A DNA stretch of 64,000 bases from Streptomyces luteolifulvus (GTDB lineage: Bacteria > Actinomycetota > Actinomycetes > Streptomycetales > Streptomycetaceae): contig NZ_VZRB01000038.1 in the NCBI RefSeq assembly GCF_008806595.1, positions 1,007-65,006 on the forward strand, written 5' to 3'. Of the stretch, positions 34,408-44,835 are shown one piece after another (position 1 is the stretch's first letter; every line of letters begins with the position of its first letter). Position numbers and translations under genes: made by a program. Under the pieces are notes generated by a model that saw only the letters and a list, made by a program, of their open reading frames with translations, did not search any database and was not told the origin of the DNA.

Positions 34408-35268
34408 CTACGACACCACGTCCTTGCGGGCGAAACCCCGGAAGGCCAGGGCGAACAGCACCAGGGCGTACGTTATGGAGACGGCGGCGCCCTGGATCAT
34501 GCCGGACCACTCGACATGCGGCTGTACGGCGTCGGCCCAGGCGAACTGCCAGTGCGCGGGCAGGAAGTCGCGCCAGTCGCCGAGGGCGGTGACGGCGTCG
34601 AGGACATTGCCCACGATGGTCAGCCCGACCGCGCCGCCGACCGCGCCCAGGGGTGCGTCCGTCCGCGTCGACAGCCAGAACGCGAGGCCCGCGGTGACCA
34701 GTTGGGACACGAAGAGGTAGCCCACCACCACGACGAGCCGCTGGGCCGCGGTGCCCGCGGCGAGTTCGCCGCCGCTCGGGATCTCCAGGGGTCCCCAGCC
34801 GTAGGCCGCCGTGCCGACGGCCAGTGCCACGACCGGCAGCAGCACCATCGCGGCCAGGCTGAGTCCGAGCCCGACGAGGAGCTTGGACGACAGCAGCCGG
34901 GCGCGCGGTACGGGCGCGGCGAGGAGGTAGCGCAGGGAGGACCAGCTCGCCTCCGAGGCGACGGTGTCCCCGCAGAACAGGGCCACCGGGATCACCAGGA
35001 GGAAGCCCGCGGAGACGAACAGGTTCACCGCGGCGAAGTTGGCGCCGGACGCGGTGGCCGTGTCCATCAGGGTCACCGCGTCGTTGCGTCCGCCCGGCTC
35101 GCCGCCGATCGCGAAGGCGACCAGCAGGACGAACGGCAGCGCGGCGAGGATGCCGCCCATGACCAGCGTGCGGCGCCGCTTGAGCTGGCGGACCAGCTCG
35201 ACGCGCAGCGGCAGGGTGCGGCCCGCCCGGTAGCCGGAGGCCACGTCGGCGAGAGCGTCGGTGCTCAT
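34408..35268 (-). CDS. ABC-2 type transporter permease
   Basis: Integral membrane protein of 286 residues with six hydrophobic segments (first at about 33-55). The pattern SEASWSSLRYLLAAPVPRARLLSSKL is typical of ABC-2 permeases around the coupling helix. Its start overlaps the stop of the hydrolase-ABC fusion gene by four bases, so it is the membrane partner of that ATPase. Export of a lipid, peptide or drug would fit the family; the substrate is unknown. Confidence 0.87.
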   Translation of the reverse strand: MSTDALADVASGYRAGRTLPLRVELVRQLKRRRTLVMGGILAALPFVLLVAFAIGGEPGGRNDAVTLMDTATASGANFAAVNLFVSAGFLLVIPVALFCGDTVASEASWSSLRYLLAAPVPRARLLSSKLLVGLGLSLAAMVLLPVVALAVGTAAYGWGPLEIPSGGELAAGTAAQRLVVVVGYLFVSQLVTAGLAFWLSTRTDAPLGAVGGAVGLTIVGNVLDAVTALGDWRDFLPAHWQFAWADAVQPHVEWSGMIQGAAVSITYALVLFALAFRGFARKDVVS

Positions 35269-37907
35269 GCGGAGCCTCCGATCAGGGTGAGGAAGGCGTC
35301 TTCCAGGCGGCGGTGGGGGCCCACCGAGGCGACGGGCACGTCGAGCCGTACGAGCTCGGCGACCAGGGCCTGGGCGCTGCCGTCGGGGTCGAGCCGGACC
35401 AGGAGTCCGTCGTCGGTGCGCACGGCCGAGGCCACGCCCGGCAGCGCGGCGACCTTCTCCACGACGGGCTCCTGGACGGGCGCGGCGGTGCCGACGAGGA
35501 GGGTGTCGCCGGAGCCGACGATCTCGCCGACCGGGCCGGCCTGGATGAGCCGGCCCCGGTCCATGACCACGAGGTGGGTGCAGGACTGTTCGACCTCCGC
35601 CAGCAGATGGCTGGAGACGATCACCGTGCGTCCGGCGGCGGCGTACCGGATCATCACCTCGCGCATCTCACGGATCTGCGGCGGATCGAGGCCGTTGGTC
35701 GGCTCGTCGAGGATGAGCAGGTCCGGCAGGCCGAGCATGGCCTGGGCGATGGCGAGGCGCTGGCGCATGCCCTGCGAGTAGGTGCGCACGGCGCGGGCCA
35801 GCGCATCGCCGAGGCCGGCGATCTCCAGGGCCTCGTCCCTGTGGGCGTCCTCGGGCGGCCGGCCGGTGGCCCGCCAGTACAGCTCCAGGTTCTCCCGCCC
35901 CGAGAGGTGCGGCAGGAAGCCTGCGCCCTCGACGAAGGCGCCGACCCGCGACAGCACCGGGGCGCCGGGGCGGATCGCGTGCCCGAAGACGCGGACCTCG
36001 CCGCCGTCCGGCTGGATCAGGCCCATCAACATGCGCAGGGTCGTCGTCTTGCCCGCGCCGTTCGGGCCCAGGAGGCCCAGCACCTGCCCCTTCTCGACAC
36101 GGAAGGAGAGGTCGCGGACGCTGTAGCGGTCACCCTTCGCGTACTTCTTGCTCAGGCCGGTGATCTGGAGCGGGACTTCGGCCAGTGCGGGATCGGGCGC
36201 GGGCGTGGCCGTGCGCCGGCGGCCCGTCAGCAGCAGCGCCGCGGCGAGCACGACGCCCGCGAGCGGCAGCCACCACACCCACGCGGGGAGCGGGGCGGCC
36301 GCGGTCGTCACACCGGGGGCCGTCGGCACCAGCAGATCGCCCTTCAGGGAGACGGTGTACGTCGCCGGGGCCGTCGGGGAGGCGTAGCCGAGGTCCGTGG
36401 AGGCGAGGACCAGCCGGAGCCGGTGGCCCTTGTCGATGTCGTGGTCGATCGCCGGGAGCGTGATCGTCACGTCCTTGCCGGACCCGGCGCCCTCGACCCG
36501 GATCGGGGTGACCAGCTGGGAGGGCAGCTGCCGGGTGCCGCCGGGGCCGACGTCGTACACCTTGGCGAAGAGCACGGCGTCGTCACTCGTGGACTTCACA
36601 TGGACCGTGACGGCCGGCGATCCGGTGATCCGCAGGTCGCTCGTGACCGGTGCCGACTCGAACGCCGCGTACTGGCCGGGGAAGTCGAGGGACACGCCGA
36701 CCCCGAACGCCGACAGCTGGGCGAGGCCGTTGGAACCGCCGAAGCCGGGCAGGGCGGAGAGCGCGGGCGGGCCGGCTCCGGCGGGGTTGTCGAAGCGCTG
36801 CTCGCGCCCGGTCAGCGGGATCGGCCGCCGTGCGTTCGCCAGGCCGGTGTACGAGTCCCCGCTCGCGCCCCGCAGCGGGACGGTGCCGTCGGTGGAGTCG
36901 ACGCCTCCGGTGCGGGTGACACGGAAGGCCGGGCCCGTGTCGACGCCCTTGTCCGCCTTGAGATAGCGGTCGAACCAGGCGGTCACCCGTGCCTGCACAC
37001 GGCCGGTCTCCAGGTTGCCGCCGTCGTGCCCGCCCGCGATCCAGTCGACGTCCACGGGGGCGCCGCCCGCACGGATCGCCTTCGCGGCCGCGTCGGACTG
37101 GGCCAGGGTGAACAGGGAGTCGGCCTGGCCCTGCACCAGCAGGGTCGGCACCTTGATGCGGTCGCCGACGGCCGACGGCGAGCGCTCTTCCAGGAGGGCG
37201 CGGGCCGCGGCGTCCGGGGTGCCGGACTCGGCGATCCGCTCGTACATCGCGCACAGGGCGGGCTCGAACTTGTCGCAGCCGCCGCCGGTGTTGAAGAAGA
37301 TGCCGGCCCACAGCTTCTTGAACACACCGTCCGGGAACAGGGCGTCCGCGAGGTTCCAGTAGGTGATCGCGGGGGCGATGGCGTCCACGCGGTCGTCGTG
37401 CCCGGCGGCCAGCAGCGAGATCGCGCCGCCGTACGAGGCGCCCGCGAGGCCCACCCGCGGGTCGCCGGCGCTGTCGAGCCGGACCTGGGGCTGCCCGGCG
37501 AGCCAGTCGATCAGCCGGGAGACATCGGCGACCTCGCCCTTCGGGTCGTTCAGTCCGACCTTCCCGGTCGACTTCCCGAATCCGCGTGCCGACCAGGTCA
37601 GTACCGCGTATCCGTCCCGGGCCAGGTCCTCCGCCTGCTGCCGGACGTCGTCCTTGCTGCCGCCGAAGCCATGGCCGAGGAGCACGGCAGGGCGGCGGCC
37701 GGCGGAGCCGGAGGTGAAGTACGAGGTGTCCAGGCGCACGCCGTCCACGGACATCACCTGGTCGGTGCGGCGCACCGCGGGCGTGTCGTCGTCGGAGGCG
37801 ACGGCCGTCCACGTACCGGCACCGGCGAGTACGACGACGGCGGCCGCGGCGGAAACGATCCGTCGGGGCCGCCGTGGTCCTCGCAGACCGGGCAGTCGAA
37901 GATCCAT
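35265..37907 (-). CDS. Alpha/beta hydrolase fused to an ABC transporter ATPase
   Basis: Two-part protein of 880 residues. A signal-anchor (about 17-36) leads to an extracytoplasmic alpha/beta hydrolase of the CocE/X-Pro dipeptidyl-peptidase type, with nucleophile S158 (GASYGG), D263 (GQADSL) and H294 (AGGHDGG), then a jelly-roll-like beta domain (about 325-530, CocE C-terminal type). A second helix (541-561) crosses back, and a full ABC ATPase follows: Walker A GPNGAGKTT (614-622), signature SQGMRQR (711-717), Walker B LILDEP (731-736). All catalytic residues of both enzymes appear intact. It is coupled to the permease at 34408-35268 (4-bp overlap). An acyl-ester or peptide substrate processed outside while the transporter works is a possible role. 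Confidence 0.9.
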   Translation of the reverse strand: MDLRLPGLRGPRRPRRIVSAAAAVVVLAGAGTWTAVASDDDTPAVRRTDQVMSVDGVRLDTSYFTSGSAGRRPAVLLGHGFGGSKDDVRQQAEDLARDGYAVLTWSARGFGKSTGKVGLNDPKGEVADVSRLIDWLAGQPQVRLDSAGDPRVGLAGASYGGAISLLAAGHDDRVDAIAPAITYWNLADALFPDGVFKKLWAGIFFNTGGGCDKFEPALCAMYERIAESGTPDAAARALLEERSPSAVGDRIKVPTLLVQGQADSLFTLAQSDAAAKAIRAGGAPVDVDWIAGGHDGGNLETGRVQARVTAWFDRYLKADKGVDTGPAFRVTRTGGVDSTDGTVPLRGASGDSYTGLANARRPIPLTGREQRFDNPAGAGPPALSALPGFGGSNGLAQLSAFGVGVSLDFPGQYAAFESAPVTSDLRITGSPAVTVHVKSTSDDAVLFAKVYDVGPGGTRQLPSQLVTPIRVEGAGSGKDVTITLPAIDHDIDKGHRLRLVLASTDLGYASPTAPATYTVSLKGDLLVPTAPGVTTAAAPLPAWVWWLPLAGVVLAAALLLTGRRRTATPAPDPALAEVPLQITGLSKKYAKGDRYSVRDLSFRVEKGQVLGLLGPNGAGKTTTLRMLMGLIQPDGGEVRVFGHAIRPGAPVLSRVGAFVEGAGFLPHLSGRENLELYWRATGRPPEDAHRDEALEIAGLGDALARAVRTYSQGMRQRLAIAQAMLGLPDLLILDEPTNGLDPPQIREMREVMIRYAAAGRTVIVSSHLLAEVEQSCTHLVVMDRGRLIQAGPVGEIVGSGDTLLVGTAAPVQEPVVEKVAALPGVASAVRTDDGLLVRLDPDGSAQALVAELVRLDVPVASVGPHRRLEDAFLTLIGGSA

Positions 37908-38028
37908 GCTTCAACGGTACGGGGTCGACCTGTCGGGGAGATGTCGACCAGAGGCCGAACTCACCGCCCTCCCGCGGGTGTACGGGACCTCGGTCGCGTA
38001 CACCAGGCGCGGTACGGGACACGGGCTC

Positions 38029-39426
38029 TCAGACCCGCGCGTCCTCCGGTATCGAGACCAGCCAGCGGGTGTCGCGGCGCGGGCGCAGATAGAACGCCCA
38101 GTACAGGGTGGCGGCGGCGGTGATGCCGCCCGTCCACAGCAGATACTGCGTCTCCTGCTGACTGAGGATGTACGCGAGGACCACGATCAGCAGGACCGGC
38201 ACCACCGGCCACAGCGGCATGCGCCACGCGTGCGTGTGCCGGTGGCTGCCGCGGCGGGCGAGCAGCGCGGCGACCGCCACGAGCAGGTACATGCCGGTCA
38301 CGGAGACGCCCGTCACCCCGTACAGGGTGTCGAGGTTGACGAAGCAGAGCAGCGCGCCGGGGACGCCGACCGCGAGCGTGGCGACCCACGGGGAGCCGAA
38401 GCGGCCGAGCTTGGCGAAGACCTCGTTGACCGGCTCGGGCCACGCCTTGTCGCGGGCCGAGGCGAACAGGACACGGGAGTTCTGGATGACCATGACGATG
38501 CCCGCGTTGATGATCGCGAGGGCGACGCAGAGGCTGACGAAGGTACCGACGGCGGAGTTGGACCAGGCGGTGACCATGGAGCCGATGTCGCCGCCGGTGA
38601 GCTCGGTGAGGTCGGAGGCGCCCATCGTGATGGCGACGACCGGGACCAGGATGATCACGGAGGAGATGGCGAGGGTGGCCAGGACCGTGCGGGCCACGTT
38701 GCGGCGCGGGTGCTCCAGTTCCTCGGAGAGGTAGACGGCGGTCGAGAAGCCCTGGGTGACGAAGAGGGCGATCGCGAGACCGGAGACCACCAGCATGGCC
38801 GTGACGGTGTCCGCGTGACCGTCGGCGCCCGCCACCCGCATCGAGAGCAGGCTGCCGGGGCCGCGCTCCCCGTGGGCGAAGCCCAGCACCGCCACCACGG
38901 CGGCGGCGATGACTTCGAGGACCAGGAAGACGCCGGTGATCCAGGCGTTGGCGCGCAGATCGAGCAGGCCGGCGAGGGTGGCGAGCAGCATGACCGCGGC
39001 GCCCGCGACCGACGGGTCGAGGTGCACGACCGGCGCCAGGTAGTCGGCCGTGCCCATCGCGATCACCGGCGGGACGATCATGACGACCAGCAGGGAGAGC
39101 ACGAAGACCAGCCAGCCCGCGAGCCGCCCGGCCATCGTCGACACCATGGCGTACTCGCCGCCCGCGCTGGGGATGAGGGTGCCCAGCTCCGAGTAGCAGA
39201 ACGCCACGGCGATGCAGAGCAGCGAGCCGATGGCGATGGTCAGGGCGGTGGCGGTGCCGAGCGAGCCGAACAGGTCGGGGACGACGACGAAGAGCGTCGA
39301 GGCGGGCGTCACGCACGAGAGGGTGAGGAGGGTGCCGCCCACGACCCCGATGGAGCGCTTGAGCTTCTGGGGACTGCCGGGCGCCTCGATGACGGCGTTC
39401 TCGACAGGGCGGAGCGTGTCGGTCAT
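38029..39426 (-). CDS. APC-superfamily amino acid permease
   Basis: Transporter of 465 residues with about twelve transmembrane helices. The opening motif SIGVVGGTLLTLSCVTPASTLF near 25-46 is the unwound helix 1 region of APC permeases, and GGEYAMVSTMAGRLAGW follows as helix 3. It should import an amino acid or related amine by cation coupling. The start MTDTLRPVENA at 39426 was chosen where the family begins. It is separated from the inositol operon upstream by a strong terminator, so a function in inositol uptake is not implied. Confidence 0.87.
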   Translation of the reverse strand: MTDTLRPVENAVIEAPGSPQKLKRSIGVVGGTLLTLSCVTPASTLFVVVPDLFGSLGTATALTIAIGSLLCIAVAFCYSELGTLIPSAGGEYAMVSTMAGRLAGWLVFVLSLLVVMIVPPVIAMGTADYLAPVVHLDPSVAGAAVMLLATLAGLLDLRANAWITGVFLVLEVIAAAVVAVLGFAHGERGPGSLLSMRVAGADGHADTVTAMLVVSGLAIALFVTQGFSTAVYLSEELEHPRRNVARTVLATLAISSVIILVPVVAITMGASDLTELTGGDIGSMVTAWSNSAVGTFVSLCVALAIINAGIVMVIQNSRVLFASARDKAWPEPVNEVFAKLGRFGSPWVATLAVGVPGALLCFVNLDTLYGVTGVSVTGMYLLVAVAALLARRGSHRHTHAWRMPLWPVVPVLLIVVLAYILSQQETQYLLWTGGITAAATLYWAFYLRPRRDTRWLVSIPEDARV

Positions 39427-39618
39427 GCGGGGTTCCGATCGACGGGGGGCAGCAGGGATCGCGGTGCATCGAACCCCGACGGAAACCGTCGCGTCAATGG
39501 GTACTTCTCTACGGAATTCGTTGTCGCATGACAGCAGGAGTGGCGTTCTTGACACAAAAGAGCAGTCGTTCGGGCGTTTGGCTCCCTACGGGAACCGCAC
39601 TCCGTGTCCACAAGAAAC

Positions 39619-39646
39619 AGGGCCGTCCGCTTCTGCGGACGGCCCT
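39619..39646 (-). terminator. Terminator of the inositol catabolic operon
   Basis: AGGGCCGTCCGC (39619-39630) and GCGGACGGCCCT (39635-39646) with a TTCT loop, a perfect 12-bp stem 28 bp past the mmsA stop. Confidence 0.93.
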
Positions 39647-39649
39647 GCG

Positions 39650-39673
39650 ACGGACGTCAGTGGTTGACGGACG

Positions 39674-39683
<10 letters not shown>
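39650..39683. repeat. 17-bp tandem duplication over the mmsA stop
   Basis: ACGGACGTCAGTGGTTG occurs at 39650-39666 and 39667-39683 with no gap. The second copy contains the stop and last codons of mmsA (read on the minus strand). Confidence 0.9.
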
Positions 39684-41176
<1,493 letters not shown>

Positions 41177-41190
41177 GACCGAGTACTCCT

Positions 41191-43092
41191 TCACAGATGG
41201 CGGCGTCGGGTCGAGACGTGCCGTTCGTACAGCTCACGTGCTTTGACCGCCGACGGGCGGGTCGCGGTCTCGGCCACAGGTACATCCCACCAGGCTTGCG
41301 CGGGAGGCGCCCCCGACACTGTGTCTGCCGTTTCGGTCTCCACGTAGACACAAGTGGGAGTGTCGGAGATACGTGCCTCGGCGAGCGCCGCCCGCAGGTC
41401 ACGTACGGTTTTCGCGCGCAGCACGCGCATGCCCAGACTGGCCGCGTTCGCGGCGAGATCGACGGGGAGCGGCGCCCCCGTGTACCTGCCGTCGTCGGAC
41501 TGGTAGCGGTACGCGGTGCCGAACCGCTCGCCGCCCACCGACTCGGACAGGCCGCCGATGGACGCGTAGCCGTGGTTCTGCACCAGCAGGATCTTGATCG
41601 CTATGCCCTCCTGCACGGCCGTCACGATCTCCGTCGGCATCATCAGGTAGGTGCCGTCGCCGACCAGCGCCCACACGGGCCGGTCCGGGGCGGCCAGCTT
41701 CACCCCGATCGCGGCCGGGATCTCGTAGCCCATGCAGGAGTAGCCGTACTCCAGGTGGTACTGGTCCCGGGACCGCGCCCGCCACAGCTTGTGCAGATCG
41801 CCGGGGAGCGAACCGGCCGCGTTGATGATCACGTCCGTCTCGTCGACGACGGCGTCCAGAGCGCCGAGCACCTGCGGCTGCGTCGGGCGTACATCGGGCT
41901 CGTCGGCCTCGAAGCAGGCGTCGACGCGCTGCTCCCAGCGCTCCTTGTCCTCGGTGTACTCGGCGAGGTACGAGTCGGCGACCCGGTGGGCGTGCATGCC
42001 CAGGGCCTCGGTCAGCTCCCCGAGGCCGCTGCGGGCGTCCGCGACCAGCGGCAGACCCGCCAGCTTGTGGCCGTCGTACGGGGCGATGTTGAGGTTGAGG
42101 AAGCGGACGCCCTCGCCGGTGAACAGCGTGCCGGAGGCCGTGGTGAAGTCGGTGTAGCGGGTGCCGACGCCGATCACCAGGTCGGCGGTGCGGGCGAGTT
42201 CGTCGGCCGTCGCCGTGCCGGTGTGGCCGATGCCGCCGACGTCCTGGGGATGGTCGTACCGCAGGGAGCCCTTGCCGGCCTGGGTGGAGGCGACCGGGAT
42301 GCCGGTGGCGTCGGCGAACTCGGCGAGGGCCTCCTCGGCGCGGCTGTGGTGCACTCCCCCGCCCGCGATCACCAGCGGGCGGCGGGCCGCGCGGATCGCC
42401 CGTACGGCCTCGGCGAGTTCGGCCGGGTCTGCGCCCGGGCGGCGGACGGCCCAGGTGCGCTCGGCGAAGAACTCCTCGGGCCAGTCGTAGGCCTCGGCCT
42501 GGACGTCCTGCGGAAGAGCGAGCGTCACGGCGCCGGTCTCGACGGGGTCGGTGAGCACCCGCATCGCCTGGAGGGCCGCAGGGATCAGGGCCTCGGGGCG
42601 GGTGACGCGGTCGAAGTACCTCGACACCGGGCGCAGACAGTCGTTGACCGACACATCGCCCGCGTACGGGACTTCGAGCTGCTGGAGGACCGGGTCGGCC
42701 GGGCGGGTGGCGAAGACGTCGCCCGGCAGCAGCAGGACCGGGAGATGGTTGATCGTCGCAAGGGCGGCGCCCGTGACCAGGTTCGTCGCGCCCGGGCCGA
42801 TCGACGTGGTGACCGCGTGCGTGGACAGGCGGCCCGACTGACGGGCGTAGCCGACGGCCGCGTGCACCATGGCCTGCTCGTTGCGGCCCTGGTGGTACGG
42901 CATGTCGTCGGCGTACTCGATCAGCGCCTGGCCGAGCCCCGCCACATTGCCGTGGCCGAAGATGCCCCAGGTCGCGCCGATCAGCCGCTGCCGTGTCCCG
43001 TCCCGCTCCGTGTACTGGGCGGACAGGAAGCGGACGAGCGCCTGGGCGACCGTGAGCCTCGTCGTCGAGGTCGTCGAGGTCGTCGGAGTCAT
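41191..43092 (-). CDS. iolD: Trihydroxycyclohexane-1,2-dione hydrolase (IolD)
   Basis: Thiamine diphosphate-dependent enzyme of 633 residues that opens the ring of 3D-trihydroxycyclohexane-1,2-dione to give 5-deoxyglucuronate. It has the three-domain layout of the acetolactate synthase family: N-terminal PYR domain with GHGNVAGLGQAL near 51, a central domain with AGGGVHHSRAEEAL, and a C-terminal PP domain with GDGTYLMMPTEIVTA leading into the TPP-binding loop ILLVQNHGYAS. Its start overlaps iolB by four bases and it precedes mmsA by 14 bases. Confidence 0.93.
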   Translation of the reverse strand: MTPTTSTTSTTRLTVAQALVRFLSAQYTERDGTRQRLIGATWGIFGHGNVAGLGQALIEYADDMPYHQGRNEQAMVHAAVGYARQSGRLSTHAVTTSIGPGATNLVTGAALATINHLPVLLLPGDVFATRPADPVLQQLEVPYAGDVSVNDCLRPVSRYFDRVTRPEALIPAALQAMRVLTDPVETGAVTLALPQDVQAEAYDWPEEFFAERTWAVRRPGADPAELAEAVRAIRAARRPLVIAGGGVHHSRAEEALAEFADATGIPVASTQAGKGSLRYDHPQDVGGIGHTGTATADELARTADLVIGVGTRYTDFTTASGTLFTGEGVRFLNLNIAPYDGHKLAGLPLVADARSGLGELTEALGMHAHRVADSYLAEYTEDKERWEQRVDACFEADEPDVRPTQPQVLGALDAVVDETDVIINAAGSLPGDLHKLWRARSRDQYHLEYGYSCMGYEIPAAIGVKLAAPDRPVWALVGDGTYLMMPTEIVTAVQEGIAIKILLVQNHGYASIGGLSESVGGERFGTAYRYQSDDGRYTGAPLPVDLAANAASLGMRVLRAKTVRDLRAALAEARISDTPTCVYVETETADTVSGAPPAQAWWDVPVAETATRPSAVKARELYERHVSTRRRHL

Positions 43093-43937
43093 CGGTACCC
43101 CCCTGTGCTGTCAACGTGGGCCGGGTGGAAGCAGATCCGCCACTCCCGCGTCTCGCCCGGGCCGGCCATGACGTTCAGGTAGTACATGGCGTGGCCGGGC
43201 TGGGCGATGGACGGGCCGTGCCATCCGTCGGGGACGAGGACGGCGTCGCCGGATCGGACTTCGGCGAGGACGTCCGATCCGCCCTCACGGGAGGGGAATA
43301 CGCGCTGATAGCCGAACCCGTTCGGGCCGTCGATCTCGAAGTAGTAGATCTCCTCCAGCTCCGCTTCCTCGCCCGGCCGGTACTCGTCGTGCTTGTGCGG
43401 CGGATACGAGGACCAGTTGCCGCCGGGTGTGATCACCTCGACCGCGATGAGCTTGTCGCAGTCGAAGGCGTCGGCGGAGGCGAAGTTGCGCACCTGGCGC
43501 GCGCAGGTGCCGCTGCCGCGTTCCTCGACCGGAACCTCCGACGCGGGGCCGTAGCGAGCGGGGAGTCGTCGCCCGCACCTCGCTCCTGCCAGGGCGAAGC
43601 GGCCTCCCGCGTCGGAGGCGATCTGTGCCTGGGCATCCCGGGGCACGTACACGAAGTCCGTGACCGACGCGAACACGCTTTCCCTGCCCAGGAGTTGGAA
43701 CTGTTCGGCGTCTGTGCGCACGGTACATCCGCCGTGCAGCGGAACGACGATCCACTCGCTGTCGCCGGTCGCGAAGGTGTGCGTGCCGCCCGGCGGGAGT
43801 TCGAGGATCCGGAGGCTGCTGTGGGTCCAGCCGGCCCGCTCGGGGCCGATGTCGAGGGCGTACCGGGCGTCGGCGGTCGCGCCCCTCGGGACGTACAGCC
43901 CGCTGTACGTGGCGGCGTGCGGCTCTGTGTTCGTCAT
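43089..43937 (-). CDS. iolB: 5-deoxy-glucuronate isomerase (IolB)
   Basis: Cupin-fold isomerase of 282 residues converting 5-deoxy-D-glucuronate to 2-deoxy-5-keto-D-gluconate. The family motifs NWSSYPPHKHDEYRPGEEAELEE (metal-binding histidines and glutamate) and the later VLVPDGWHGPSIAQPGHAMYYLNVM are clear. It lies between the aldolase and iolD genes; the iolD start overlaps its stop by four bases, and the aldolase gene ends seven bases before its start. Length matches family members. Confidence 0.93.
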   Translation of the reverse strand: MTNTEPHAATYSGLYVPRGATADARYALDIGPERAGWTHSSLRILELPPGGTHTFATGDSEWIVVPLHGGCTVRTDAEQFQLLGRESVFASVTDFVYVPRDAQAQIASDAGGRFALAGARCGRRLPARYGPASEVPVEERGSGTCARQVRNFASADAFDCDKLIAVEVITPGGNWSSYPPHKHDEYRPGEEAELEEIYYFEIDGPNGFGYQRVFPSREGGSDVLAEVRSGDAVLVPDGWHGPSIAQPGHAMYYLNVMAGPGETREWRICFHPAHVDSTGGYR

Positions 43938-43944
43938 GCGGCCC

Positions 43945-44835
43945 TCACAGCAGTCCTACGGCGGTGTCCACGGCCGCGGCCACATCGCCGTCGGCCGGGT
44001 ACAGCAGCGAGCGGCCCACCACCAGGCCCCGCACGGTGGGCAGTTGAAGCGCCCCGCGCCACTTCTCGTACGCGGCGGCCTGATCCTCGGCGGAGCCCCC
44101 CACATCGCCGCCGAGCAGCACGGCGGGCAGCGTGGAGGTCTCCATGACCTCGGCCATGTCGTCGGGGTTGTCGGTGACCGGGACCTTCAGCCAGGTGTAC
44201 GCGGAGCTGCCGCCGAGGCCGGAGGCGATGGCGATCGACCTGGTGACGGCCTCGGCGGACAGGTCGTTGCGGAGCCTGCCGTCCTGCGTGCGGCGGCTGA
44301 TGAACGGCTCGACGAAGACGGGGAGCCGGCGGGCGGCCATGTCGTCGACGGCACGGGCGGTGGACTCCAGGGTGGTGAGGGAGCCCGGGTCGTCGTAGTC
44401 GATGCGCAGCAGCAGCTTGCCGGCGTCGAAGCCGAGGCGCTGGATGTCCTGGGGACGGTGGCCGGTGAAGCGGTCGTCGAGTTCGAAGCGGGCGCCCTGG
44501 AGGCCGCCGCGGTTCATCGAGCCCATGACGACCTTGCGGTCGAGGGCGCCGAGCAGCAGCAGGTCGTCCAGGATGTCGGCGGTCGCGAGGACGCCGTCGA
44601 CGCCGGGCCGGGACAGCGCAAGGCAGAGGCGTTCGAGCAGGTCGGCGCGGTTGGCCATGGCCAGCTTGCGGTCACCGACCCCGAGCGCGCCGCGGGCCGG
44701 GTGGTCGGCGGCGACGATCATCAGCCGGCCCGAGTCGCCGAGGAGCGGACGACGGATGCGGCGGGCGGCGGCCTCGGCGATCGCCTCGGGGTGCTGGGTG
44801 CGGACACGGACGAGGTCCGGGACGTCGACGCTCAC
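43945..44835 (-). CDS. Cgl0159-type (beta/alpha)8 aldolase in the iol operon
   Basis: TIM-barrel protein of 296 residues resembling the Cgl0159-like family, often labelled deoxyribose-phosphate aldolase. Strands with conserved residues include MIVAADHPARGALG (near 39), KLLLRIDYDD, PVFVEPFISRR, YTWLKVPVTDNPDD (candidate Schiff-base lysine in WLKVP) and PAVLLGGDVGG. In the pathway 2-deoxy-5-keto-gluconate 6-phosphate must be cleaved to DHAP and malonate semialdehyde, and no other aldolase (IolJ) is present, so this gene probably does that step. The GTG start at 44835 overlaps the iolC stop by four bases. Confidence 0.8.
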   Translation of the reverse strand: MSVDVPDLVRVRTQHPEAIAEAAARRIRRPLLGDSGRLMIVAADHPARGALGVGDRKLAMANRADLLERLCLALSRPGVDGVLATADILDDLLLLGALDRKVVMGSMNRGGLQGARFELDDRFTGHRPQDIQRLGFDAGKLLLRIDYDDPGSLTTLESTARAVDDMAARRLPVFVEPFISRRTQDGRLRNDLSAEAVTRSIAIASGLGGSSAYTWLKVPVTDNPDDMAEVMETSTLPAVLLGGDVGGSAEDQAAAYEKWRGALQLPTVRGLVVGRSLLYPADGDVAAAVDTAVGLL

